Below, one piece after another: positions 35,704 through 47,199 of a stretch of DNA of 64,000 nt; position 1 is the first letter of the stretch, and each line of letters opens with the position of its first letter. The notes under the pieces were generated by a model, which was not told where the DNA came from, made no database searches, and worked only from the letters and a program-made list of their open reading frames with translations. Position numbers and translations under genes: made by a program. Source of the stretch: Bryopsis sp. KO-2023 (taxonomy: Eukaryota > Chlorophyta > Ulvophyceae > Bryopsidales > Bryopsidaceae); the NCBI GenBank assembly GCA_030272585.1, contig BSYQ01000005.1, positions 434,001 through 498,000 of the forward strand, in the 5' to 3' direction.

Positions 35704-36236
35704 CGTCGACGCCCGGGGGGCTAAGCTGCCGAACGAAACGTTAAGACAAAAGGGGAACCTCGCGAAGGAAAGCGACAAGAGAGCAAGGCGTCGCAAACTG
35801 GTTGCCACAGACTGTGATCCAGAAGGATTTGTCCAGGGGGCGGGGCTGGCAAAATGTGTGATGATTCTACTCCACGTGATACCTCCACCAGTGTGATGAT
35901 TCCCCCTTTGCCCCCCCCAAAAGGTTCCTTTGTTCCTGTTGAAGGGATGGGGTCCCAGTGGTTGTAGAGATGGTTGTAGAAAATAATAGAGAACAAACAC
36001 CACAGGTAAGTCATGCTGCACGCAGCAACCTAACGCATCATGTGGATGTTACCGCGATGTGTGCGTTGGCCTGATTGAGTAAAGGGGATGGGGGGGGGGA
36101 GAATCATTGAATTATCGAGTCCGTCCCCCATCACCTCATCGGACCGTGGCAATCAACGTTGGCTCGCGCCCACAAAATCTTTTCGAGAGGAGCGTCGCCA
36201 GTGTGGTAGGTGTGCGAGAAGGGGGATATCTTTCCA
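35704..36236. promoter_or_regulatory. Bidirectional promoter region, PEPC (-) and PabAB (+)
   Basis: The 533 bp between the two divergent start codons must hold both 5' regions. It contains a G/C homopolymer (near 36090) and GC-rich stretches next to each start. No clear TATA box or named operator could be assigned. Both genes use carbon or nitrogen intermediates, so shared control is possible but is inference. Confidence 0.45.
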
Positions 36237-39200
36237 ATGCCTAGCGCGAGAACGAGAACAACTCGAACTCTGCTGATCGACAATTATGACAGCTACACGT
36301 ATAACTTGTTCCAAGTGCTCGCGGAAGTCAGCGGGGGTGAGAAAAAAGATAAAATGGGCGGCGCAGCATCCCTTCTTTCCCCCTACCCCCATTTGGCTCA
36401 TATTTTTTCAAGATCAGTTTATAGGATTCAAAATTGGTATGGGCAGATTAAGTCTCAATTCGCTATGGGAGATTTTTATCTTTCTTGAAACTTAATTCTT
36501 TGCAATTTTTTTGGTGCTTTGTTTTTTTGAAGAAAAGTTGATATCATTCTACAAGGGAGGGAAAAAAAAAACATCATCCTTTTACATGGATCAAAAGTTA
36601 GTAATTTTTGAAAAACAATGTAATGAGTTCTTGTTTTTGAAGTACATTAAAACTTGTTTGGGGAGTTTCTAAAACAAGAAAAAAAGAATATACATACTGT
36701 AGAAAATAGGACCCATCACCAGATCAACAGGGACGATCCAAAACCCTGAAAATCATAGAGTGTGAGTTCTGTTTCTTCTTTGTGTTTATTTTAGATACCC
36801 CTGTGGTGGTCAGAAACGATGAGAAGTCTCTGGAAGAGGTCAAAGAGTTGGTGAAAAATTTGGCGATCGACAATATAGTGATTTCACCGGGGCCAGGGAC
36901 TCCGGAGCGAGAGGAAGATATCGGTGAGAGTTCATATGTGTGAGAATTTGAACCACAAAGTAGAATGCCATTTTTGTCTAATTGTCTTTAGCAAGATGCG
37001 AATAACACCACATTGCAAGAAAATGATGAGTGCACAGTTTACGAAATCTGAGCTGATGTGTTCAGATTTGTCTAGCAAAAAAAAATTCACCTTGCGGCTC
37101 GTGTTTTTCACATTTTTCTTTTTGTCACAAAATATTTGTTGTGGGCTTTTTCTTATCGATCTGTAATGGGCTGGAGCAATAATTGAGAAATGAAAAAAGC
37201 GGTATGGTCGACTTCCAATCCATCCCATAACAATCGAAATGAAAAAAAAAAATTGTTAGTAAAAAACAACAGATACATTTTTTTTTTTTTTTTTTTTTTG
37301 GTTAGTGATGAGGAATACGGTTATGTTTGCCATGTTGAGGTTGGAGATTCGTGTTTTGCTGTTGGGATTTTTTCAGGGGTGTGCAAGGACCTATTCAGAG
37401 CTTTCCCACACATTCCGATTTTGGGTGTCTGTTTGGGACACCAAGTTCTGGCTTCGGTTCATGGTGGAAAAATCGTGCGGGCTCCAGAGCCAGTGCATGG
37501 GCGAGTGAGCGAAATTTCACACGATGGCCACGCATTGTTCAAGGGGATGCCGTCCGGGGTGGATGCTGGTTTGGAGGTGGTCAGGTAATTCATTGGATCT
37601 CCAATTACCAAGCATCACTTGAAAAAACATTGTGAAAATATACAGTAAAAATATATATATATATATATATTTTTTGCGACCTTAATGTGCCATTTTGAAA
37701 AACAATTTTTAGTGTGCGATCTTTTTGGGCCATTTCTGAAGTATTAATGCTATGAGTTTGGTGAGTGACCAGTTCTCAATCAGCATTTTAGTCAACCAGT
37801 GAGTCATTATGATTCACTCACAAATCTATCCAGTGGTTGCAGGCCCCAGAGCTGGCGGCCCATTTTATATTGCAAATCTCAAGAATCTGCTAATATTGTT
37901 TCAACGACAGGTCTCCTTGGTTTACTTGCACCTGGTTTTGATGCGTTTGACGAACAGGTACCATTCTTTGATGGTGGATGAATCCAGCCTCCCCCCAAAC
38001 GTGGTCCCCATTGCTTGGACCACCGGCAGACATCGTGCCCTGCGCTCTTCCCAAAAGCCAGCCCAGCAAGGATCCCACACCACAGATTCCCCTCCAATCG
38101 TGATGGCCCTCGCAGCATCAGGATTGCCACACTTCGGGATTCAATTTCACCCAGAGTCCATCGGAACCAAGTTTGGGGTGCGTCTCATGCAAAACTTCCA
38201 CGAATTGACGTGTGGGCTGCAAGGTCGGCCTTCTTTGGAATTGGTCAGGGACGATGTGGGCCCTCCTGGTCACAGGATGGTGCCCAAAGCCTTCGTGGTG
38301 GATGCTGAGGGCTGGGAGGGCAATCTGGAGGTAAGAAACAAGCTGCTAGTGGTATTTTTCAGGCATTTTTGTCCATCTTTTGGGGTGGAATGTTCACTGG
38401 GGTGTTTTCGAGGTGTATGAGATCGGTGGGATTGGCCACTGGTTTGCAAACTGTCACACGGGGGGAGGGTTTTCAGGAAAATATGTATATCACTGGTTTG
38501 CAAACTGATGTACTGGGGGGAGGATTTTTAGAAGAAAAGAATATATGTACCTGTTGTCAGTGGCGTTTGATTGCACGCAGGTTTGCTTTCGCAAGTGCGA
38601 TGGCATAGCTTCTTTTGACCAAGCCGACGTGGATCGGTTGTTCGATGCAATGTTCAGGCCCAACCACGGAGCACCCAATGACTCCTTCTGGCTGGACAGG
38701 TGGGTGGTGGCATTGGCGGATTTGAAAAGAAAAAAAAAGAAACCATTTTCACTCAATTCTACTTGATGGGTGAACCATGAGCACCCCAGTTTCAGTTGAT
38801 TGTCAGAGGGGCAGTAGGGGTTACTCTAGGTAATGACTGTGTATGGGATTTTTGCAGTGCAGCAACGGATCGAGGGCGGTATTCTTTTATGGGTGGTGTT
38901 GGTGGGCCCTTGTGGAGAAGTCTGTCTTACACCTTGGGGAAAACCTCGAGCCCGGAGTTCAAGTCTGACCTGGGGACGTTGACCATTAGAGATGCTGAAG
39001 GTGACGAAACATCGCTTTGATACGGCTTTTGGAGGGTTTGCTACAGCTGAGATGGGGAAAGAGAAGCTAAAGATTTGAATTCAAGGGTGCCATGTGGGTG
39101 TAATGCTAAGGTGTATGAAGTTTTAAAAAATCTGTTTTTTGTTTTTGATAACCGCCAAAATGGTGAAAACATGGACCGGGAGTTATGCCTGGTGAAAAGA

Positions 39201-41312
39201 CGAAATTTGACACCCCCATCTTTTTTAGATGTCCTATTGTTGTAGTTTTTTATTGAATGGTGGGTTGTTCGAACAGGCAATATATCCACTTGGCATGGAG
39301 ATCTGTGGGACTACCTGGAGCGGGAAATGAAGTGCAATCGAGTTCGGAGTACACCTGAGTTGCTGAAAGCTCTACCTTTCAATTTCTGGGGAGGGTAAGC
39401 AAATCCACCAATTTTCCCCCATAAAACATGGCTTAGGCATCCTCGCATCCTTTGGTGCTCTGTTTATTTGCTTTCCATTGAGTGAAGATGAGTGTCAATT
39501 GCTTTCCGAATCTGGTTTCTTTGCAGGTATGTTGGGTATCTAGGCTACGAACTGAAAGCTCTGTGTGGAGGGGAAAACGCCCACAGATCCCCAACCCCAG
39601 ATGCTTGCTTTCTCCTGGCAGACCGGCTGATCGCCATCGACCACAGGGAAAACGACGTTTACTGTGTAGCCATGAAGCGAATGGACAGCCTGGATTCCTC
39701 AGAAACGTCCCGATGGCTCGACAGCACTTGTCAAACAGTACTATCCATTCTCGGCGGAAAGGGGCAACCCCAATCCCAAGAGGTGCAAGACGTGTCGACC
39801 TCGACCAGCTTTTTGAAAAGCACGCTGCAAAATGGTGGACATGAATCGGCATTGCAACCTGGCGGAGGGTTTTCTCTGGATAGACCCCACGCAACCTACA
39901 CTCGAGACATCGAGTCTTGCTTGGAGTACATGCATGCAGGGGAATCGTACGAAATCTGTTTGACCAACAAATTAAGGAGGGCTTTCCCATGTGGAGATGG
40001 GACCGCCAAGAAGTTTTACTCCCTTCTACGACGATTGAATCCAGCCCCGTACGCTGCGTTTCTCAACTTTCCCTCAGAGGACATGGCGATTTGCTGCTCT
40101 TCTCCAGAGAGGTTTTTGAAGGGGGATCGAGGTGGCGTTCTGGAAGCCAGGCCCATCAAAGGTGGGTGATGTTGATGTAGATATGTAGGTTCGACTTGGT
40201 GCCAAACCCCGTCAAAATCTCAACTGATGCACACAAACAAGTGCATAAATTGGACCGTCACTCCAAATACGAGGATGGGAAGCTCCACAGTTTTACACCC
40301 TTCAACAGAAACAACCTTGTGTTTCGTGTCCGTTTCGTTAAGTGTTTTTTCCTCCAGATGGGCAATGGATGATCGAGTGAACCTTTGATTTCTTCATTCG
40401 TTCAGGGACCGCTTCTCGACATTCTGACAAAGCGAAAGACGAAGCGGCTGCGCATGCCCTGGCCACATCCGAAAAAGACCAAGCGGAAAACCTCATGATA
40501 GTGGATCTGCTTCGAAACGATCTAGGCCGTGTGTGTGAATCCGGAAGCGTTTACGTTCCATCGCTCATGAAGGTAACCTGCAGCATCTAGTCATGCTGCC
40601 ACTTTGCCACACAGAAAAAAGGTCTTCGTTTTGTTTTAGCAGCTGATTTACCTCTGCTGGGGCAATCCAAAACAAACAACACTCTCAGGTGGTGGATTTC
40701 TCGGTATACCTCATTCAATGCCATTCGGCGGCTATTTAAATTTCAATATACAAATCTTATTTATGCCAAGTGTGCTGATATCGATTCTTCTTTCTCACAC
40801 TGTTTGGTGTTCAAAGGCAAAATCTATCTGCCAATCTCAGCCACTGATCCATGTGTTTCCTTCCCTAACTTTTTTCCTCTGGTTTCCCCTTTGTTTTTCC
40901 CCCCGATATCTCCCAATAGGTTGAATCGCACACCACAGTGCACCAATTGGTATCCACAGTGAAAGGAAATCGAAGGAGGGGCGTTTCGGTGGCATCTGCC
41001 ATCAGGGCTGCTTTCCCGGGGGGCTCCATGACAGGGGCTCCAAAAATCAGAACGATGAGTCTCATCGACGGTTTGGAGAAGAAGGCCAGGGGGGTGTACT
41101 CCGGTTCCATTGGCTACATAGGTTTCAACGATGCCTTCGATTTAAACATTGTGATCAGAACGGCAGTTCTGCACAAGGGGGAAATGTCAATCGGAGCTGG
41201 AGGGGCCATCGTGGTTCAGTCGGGCGTGCAGGACGAGTTCGACGAAATGCTGTTGAAAACAAAAGCTTTGATCGGGGCTGTGAAAGCGTACGAGGAAAAC
41301 GGCCCTGTGTGA
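36237..41312 (+). CDS. Aminodeoxychorismate synthase, fused PabA-PabB
   Basis: Makes 4-amino-4-deoxychorismate from chorismate and glutamine for p-aminobenzoate/folate synthesis. Ten exons: 36237-36336, 36795-36923, 37377-37584, 37958-38330, 38581-38699, 38858-39000, 39277-39394, 39527-40161, 40406-40572 and 40920-41312. They give 794 codons plus TGA, phase-consistent. N-terminal class I glutamine amidotransferase: [24 protein letters not shown], nucleophile Cys in LGVCLGHQ, and FHPES with the triad His/Glu. C-terminal chorismate-binding half: [39 protein letters not shown] and GAGGAIV. The PIKGT lysine indicates aminodeoxychorismate synthase rather than anthranilate synthase (PIAGT). ATG at 36237 sits 27 bases inside an open frame. 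No transit peptide is evident. Domain order matches plant, fungal and protist PabAB. Confidence 0.95.
37655..37670. repeat. (AT)n microsatellite in a PabAB intron
   Basis: A run of about ten TA units within the 37585-37957 intron. Other short microsatellites: (TG)n at 20762-20780 in copy A and (CA)n at 26607-26620 in an AMT intron. Confidence 0.8.
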
Positions 41313-42624
41313 GACCCAGCCAGGAAAAGCATTATGCATATAATGCTTTACAGAATTCTTTTTCTGCGAATCGACGCACACAATCTCTTACCATTTATCA
41401 GTTTTCTCTTTTTCTATTATTGTTTGTTGGTTTTGGAGACCATTCAGGTCTTCTTTGCCTATTGTTAATGTTTATGCAGGGATGTGGGGGTGTACGCATT
41501 CAATGGAATGTGTTCGTATATCTTTCATTCGGGTTTTTTTTAAACGATTTTTCTCCAAGCCCACAAGGCAAGGATCACAAAATCAAAAAGATTGTTTATT
41601 GTTGCAGTAAATGTTTAATCGAAGATATTTTCCTTGCATCGATGGTAGAGTTGTTGCTGTTGGAGTGGCTTTGTTTTTTCCATTGCAATTCTCGTGTTCA
41701 AAAATGAAGACAAACTGGTGCCAGGAAAATAGAACCTCACCACTGAAAAGAAAAAAGGTGGGGGGACTTTTTCCAATATAAAATCACTGAATTTGTTTTC
41801 TCACAAAAAGTAGGGCCCTTACAATACTGATGGCCGGCCAGTGTTTCTTTCCACAGTTTTGAATATGACAGTCTTCTGTGGCTCCAAACTACAGTTTTAC
41901 AGCATGATATCTCAAGAACGACAAATCTTTTTCCCTCTCCAACCACCTTTTCCTCCGACTCCAGCCACTGCCTCCATGACTGACCTCTTACTACCTCGTA
42001 CAATGACCCACAGCCAGTCACCTTAGGCTCACCCTCTCAATCCTAACCTACCCAATCGCCACTTGCCCCACACACATCACCTACATCCCACAGATGGTCT
42101 GTTTGTGGTTCCATTTTTCCCCACCATTCCATTCCTCCTCCAGATATTTTGTATGGTACAGATTTGTAGAAACAGTTCCAGGACAGTTTTTTTAGGTTCT
42201 CCCACTTTTTTGTTGTTTCTTTCCCCTTTTCGATGGCCCAGGGTTGTATGTTCCAATATATTAAGATGTGTTGACACTGTGTAAAAGAAAGATCGACATA
42301 TTTGATCGTCAGCTGCACACTTCGTTTTGATTGGAAGAAAATCCATGTCTGTCACTGGCTCCCCCATTGTGAATGCAATCTACGTAACCATGATTGATTT
42401 TTTCTATTTTATTTTTTTTCCTTGGAACCAATGGAAAGAACAGCAAGCCAATTTGAAATATTCAAAACGGAATGTCGAGAAGCGAACTCCACAACCTTGT
42501 GGACGCCTCGTGCTATGTCCGACAACATCGTCGACACAACAAGATTTGGCGACTTCTCCCCAGATTCCAAGTCGGCAAACAGTGGAAAACATAGGCAAAG
42601 ACAGAGAGCGTCGCTGCGCTTCCT
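41313..42624. other. Spacer between PabAB and the PP2-domain gene
   Basis: AT-rich 3' flank, with no domain in any open frame. A plus-strand stretch from about 42425 could be an upstream exon of the PP2 gene but has no recognisable content. Confidence 0.4.
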
Positions 42625-43368
42625 TTGAAAGACGAGAATCCCTCATTCTGTTTTGTTACCAAAAACAACGAGAGGATGAGCTCGATCCGAAAAAGAGCCA
42701 AACAGTTATCGATAGTGCATATGGGTAGCGCGCCAAAGTACTGGACTTGGGAGCCTTGTTCCGAGAGTGCGTACGGGGAGGTGGCGCGGTTGAACAGAGT
42801 GTGCTGGCTGCAAGTCGAAGGCAATTTTTCTGACGTCCCCCCTGGGCTCTACCTGGCGCGTTGGCGAATAAAACTGGAACGATTAAACTTCAACGGCAAC
42901 TGGCATGTGCAACAGTTCAGAGAAGGGGTTGACGCGGATGGGAACACGAAACAGGTCGGCGTGAGGGAAACGTGCAGCTCCCACGAATCCCCATCACGCA
43001 ACAACGACAAAGATCCTGCCAAACAGCGAATGATGCAATTGATGCAGAGTAGAGTCGGGAAGGGCTGGTTCCACTTGGAGCTCTCGGTGTGGAACCTACA
43101 GGAAGGCGCGAAGAGAATGAAATTCGCTTTGAACGGGGGAAACCCGTATTGGTGCTCCGGCCTGGAGATCGACTTCTTCGAACTGGTTCCGTTCAGGTTG
43201 GACTGGGGTGTGGAGAGGCTTCTGTGGCTGGGCTGCTTAAAAGACAAGGACTCGAACCTGCACTCCTTGCCACGGAACGTGGTTTCCAATATATTGAAAC
43301 ACTTGGCGGCGTTGGAGGCGGAGGTGGACGAAGAGGAGCTCCCCAGGGTCAAAAACTGCGAAAGTTGA
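42625..43368 (+). CDS. PP2-like (phloem protein 2 fold) domain protein with short F-box-like tail
   Basis: A single uninterrupted frame of 247 codons; an internal Met at 42676 (MSSIRKRAKQLSI) is an alternative start. The order matches PP2-type lectin-like domains found in plant F-box proteins: RAKQLSI, PKYWTWEP, VCWLQVEGNFSDV, GLYLARWRIKLE, VRETCSSHE, GWFHLELSVWNL, then KMFALNGG-like KFALNGGNPYWCSGLEIDFF. The C-terminal 40 residues or so (NLHSLPRNVVSNILKHLAAL) resemble an F-box helix pair, placed after the PP2 domain instead of before it as in plants. A role in ubiquitin ligase substrate recognition or glycan binding is an inference from family. The start is uncertain. Confidence 0.7.
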   Translation: MKDENPSFCFVTKNNERMSSIRKRAKQLSIVHMGSAPKYWTWEPCSESAYGEVARLNRVCWLQVEGNFSDVPPGLYLARWRIKLERLNFNGNWHVQQFREGVDADGNTKQVGVRETCSSHESPSRNNDKDPAKQRMMQLMQSRVGKGWFHLELSVWNLQEGAKRMKFALNGGNPYWCSGLEIDFFELVPFRLDWGVERLLWLGCLKDKDSNLHSLPRNVVSNILKHLAALEAEVDEEELPRVKNCES

Positions 43369-45180
43369 TAGGTGAGTTCTCTATATGCTCGTCTGGGATA
43401 GCGTACGCGCATGCATGCATTTCCTGGAAGCCCTCAGGAAAGTGTCAGATGTGGGTAGTCAGGTCAGCGTCAGCTTTGTGGTGGGCCTTTTTGTTTCTGC
43501 TCTGATTCTGACGATGGCTGCAGGTGGCAGATTACTGTGCAATGACCAAAATTATGGGACACCATCATTGCAGCTGCTACTCCCTGGAGTACCCAAATCA
43601 ATTCCACTGACATCCCTTGTCCCGCAGTAGGTCAGAGCATTTGAGAAGCTTGTAATGTGTGGTTTTTTTAAGGTAATTATCAAATTTTCGAACCTATTTT
43701 GTTATTATTATTCGTACCATTTGTAGAAGGACCTCTTGTATACGTACTCAGGGATCGGGGGGGGGGATGGAAGAATGGATGAACTGCAGGATTGACCCCC
43801 TCATACCCACTCTCTGTATTTACTCAGTGTACTTTGTTGTGAAATTTTCAAATAATTTTTTCTTGAGGGCTTGAACATGTCATGCAATATTTGTAATCAC
43901 CTTACCTGTAATCAAGTGCAAATAGATTCCAGATTCCTGATTCCTTGCCTGTTGGTTCTAAACACATTTTCCGAGGAGAAGCTTCCGGAAGCTGGAAGAT
44001 GGATCCATCCTCATTTGTGAGTAATCCTTGGAACACTTTTGGATGGATCCTTAATGCATTCATGCAGAACCTGTGGTGAAAAATGAAAACCCAAAGTTCA
44101 TTCAAGACATGTGCACTCGCTGACACAATGGGATGCATTGATCAACAACTGGGTATGCGGGAGCTGACCAGTGACATGACACTCGTAGATGGTCAGAAGG
44201 GGGTTATTAGGTTTGGAAGAGATTGACAAGATAGGATTACCAATGGGAGGATGTTTTGTATTTGATTTGAACGAGTGCTGCAGGCATTCACAGTAATCGT
44301 CATCATGTGTTTGTTTCACAAGAATGGTGTTGTTGGCATTGGATGGTGATGCAACAAAATGTCAACAGGGATGTAATGTAGGCCTGGCCCAGGTTTATAC
44401 ACCCGGGGTATCTATAAAAAGTTTTAAGTTTCCTAAAATAATGTAGAACAAAATCCCAAACTCATTCCCACACCCTGTCCGCCATCACATGGTTTGGGTT
44501 GTAATCATTTATTCCAAAGGATAAAAATTGAGCTGAACCAAAAAAACTGAGAAAAATAATTGGTAGGCGTTCTATTCCCTTCAAATTTACGGCAAAAACA
44601 GACTGGGAACGGGAGTTTTTCATCCCAGACACTGGTGGAGTAGTGTACCGGCACCCTGCCAAGTTCTCTTCCTAGTTCAATACAGGCAGGAAACAGAAAC
44701 AAGCAAGAGAGCACGAAATATATAATACCTGTGGTGCTGCTGGGTCTATAGCATAAAGTGATAAATCCCCCAGATTTATCACAAATCTCTTCTTACTCTT
44801 GGTGAGATTCCTACTTATTCTCCGAAAGTCCTTAATATTATTGCTTTGAAGATAATGCCTCCTCATGGAAATTTAGCAGTTCACGATTAAACATACTATG
44901 TCTGCATGTTAGTAGCTTGCATTAACACCATGGACTACTCCAATGATTAAGCCTGATTTTCTATTGGGGAAGCTGGAAAACGAACAAAGAATCAACCAAA
45001 AACATATAATTCAATCCTGCGAGTGCTGTTCTACTCCAAACTTGTAAGACATTGCACTCTAAAAAAGGGTCTATTAGTACTTCCCTCCCACCTTATTTTG
45101 GTGGATCTGAGGGGGGAGGGATTTTTCCCCCCCCCTTTCATGCCAAATAAATCAATCAAGTCAGAAATAGCAAACACCCC
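43369..45180. other. Region without a confident gene
   Basis: A possible minus-strand exon at 43902-44070 (CMNALRIHPKVFQGLL, then DGSIFQLPEAS) is flanked by plausible splice signals but has no known domain. Otherwise AT-rich, with a G-run at 43758 and a C-run at 45128. Confidence 0.3.
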
Positions 45181-45189
45181 CTTCCTACT

Positions 45190-46130
45190 TCACCTCGATC
45201 CCAGGAAATCATCTCACAGTAACAAAAGAAGTCAACTGTGATCTAGCCACTGAACAAAGAAGCCCAGCAGCAACTGCTGAGATGATTCAGCAAGTAAAAG
45301 CCTTGGCATTTGCAATGTTGTCTTTGGAGCAGGAGGCGGAGGTAGGATTCATCACGGCCTGGAAGGATCTGCCACCGGTGTTGCATTTGCTCACGAGTTT
45401 TTTGAATGCTGTGAAACATAATCAGCAAGCACACATCAACACCTTGCATTTTCTACCAGCAAGCAACACGTAAGGATCCATTGTGATTTCTAGGAGCAAC
45501 ATGAAGTCACTGACCAGCATCGCCGCCACCAGCACCGCTGAAAAGCCTGACCATCTCATTCCAAGCTGTTCCATCGCACATGCATCCCTGAAGGTAGAAA
45601 CACAAATCACACATCTGACCTCCACACAATGGAGCTAATGTCGACAGCAGAAGACAACACAAACAGACAGACATACACCTGGTGGGCAACCTCATAAGTG
45701 GCTCTGCAGCATCTGCATTGCAACACCAGAATTGTTTATCAATCAAAGCAAATCTCAAGTGAAATTCAACGAAATTAAACCACAGCAACTTTCCGTTGGT
45801 TGCTTACTCGTCAGACGCAGTGGCTCCATTAACGAATCCAGAGAGCTCGCTTCCTTTGATAGTCAAGGAGTTGGCGGCCTGGTCGATGTTATTAAAGTAA
45901 ATATTTTTTCCACCAAATTAAGCAATGTGGCCTATCATCCTTCGAGCTGGTGGTTTGGACCAAATCCTGCCAACAGTCGAATGCCAAAAATCAGTATGCA
46001 ACGGATTTCCCAAAGAGCAAGGGAAGCTCGAAAAGACAGTCGCTGTGCACGCGTCAAACCTGAGTGCATCTTCTGATGAAAGCCTCCGCATCGGATCGAA
46101 ACGTCCCGGGGATCTTGCTTAAAATGTTTT
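45190..46130 (+). CDS. Unidentified exons, hypothetical gene
   Basis: The best coding block is at about 45200-45473 (DLATEQRSPAATAEMIQQ, then KALAFAMLSLEQEAEVGF and LPPVLHLLTSFLNAVKHN), helical and free of low complexity. It ends near a GTAAGG. Further blocks are at about 45495-45592 (SLTSIAATSTAEKPDHLIP), 45800-45895 (SGSINESRELASFDSQGVG) and about 45915-46080. The joins are uncertain and no family was recognised. It is adjacent to the inner end of arm B. Confidence 0.35.
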
Positions 46131-47199
46131 GGACTGCAGGCCCGTTGAGCTGCTCCTGAAGGATGGCACTGACATCCTATGGGACCTCGCAATTGCTGCC
46201 ATTACACAGAACATAGGGGGATCGACACAAGCGAAGAGTCCAAACGAATTAGTGAGGGAATGGCGATTGCGCTGGATCGCAAGTCGGCAAAGGCAAGGGT
46301 GCTTCGTTTTGATTTGGAACTCAGGCAAGGGGCTTTTATTTGGCGCCGCCTTCATTGGATCGTTGTGACGCGCGTCACACCTCGTACGCCTGACCACCAG
46401 CCGCCACGGCGATCAACTTGGAATCCTCTGAATCTTGGAGTCTTGACCATTTTTTATTCAATCAATCAATCAAAGATTACACACACAGAAATTTTTGATT
46501 GGGGAAAGAGGAACTACTGCAAAAATGGGAGGAGCTGGTAATAACAGAAAAACAGGGGGGAAAACTTCTGATCAGTCATCAATTTCACTTGCTTGCCCCA
46601 AAAAATCGGCGATTTCTTTTTGTGGATCATTTAAAAATTTTAAGAAAAACCTGGACCACCTGCATGCACATTGGGATGGGATTTTGTCCTGCCGGTATAT
46701 GGGATTCGAATTTTGGCATGTAATCATGATTGGATTGGAAAAAAAAATTGGTGAATATTACAACCCCTTAAGGGTGATTGTTTCTTCTTTGGCCAAAGAA
46801 TCCACAACTGATGGAACCAACCGATATATCCACAACTGTCGTCACCACCAATATATCATGATAATCAATCATTGATCAATGATTGGTTTGTTGTGAGAGG
46901 GAGGCAAAAAAATACATGAAATACATGATTGTCTTGCTGATAACCTCTTTGCTATCAAACAATGCTTCCGTGTGGGAACCCGAGGATATAGCGTGGAGTG
47001 AATTGCCATTGGCTTTCATTATTATGGTCATTTCCAAGCTTTCACACCTCCATCAAGCCAGGAGAGGACATTTGTTTTTCGAACACAATGAAACTCACTC
47101 CCAAATTACAATCTCCCCAGACCCCCCTCCTCAGCTTTCCGTTCCTTACTTCATTCTTTTTTCGGGCCTTTGTTTTTTCTATACATTTTTGAGGTTGTA

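Noticed and set aside
46129-46368. Frame with an ankyrin-like VELLLKDGTDI
   Set aside because: One partial motif only, in a duplication breakpoint region; not enough for an ankyrin protein.
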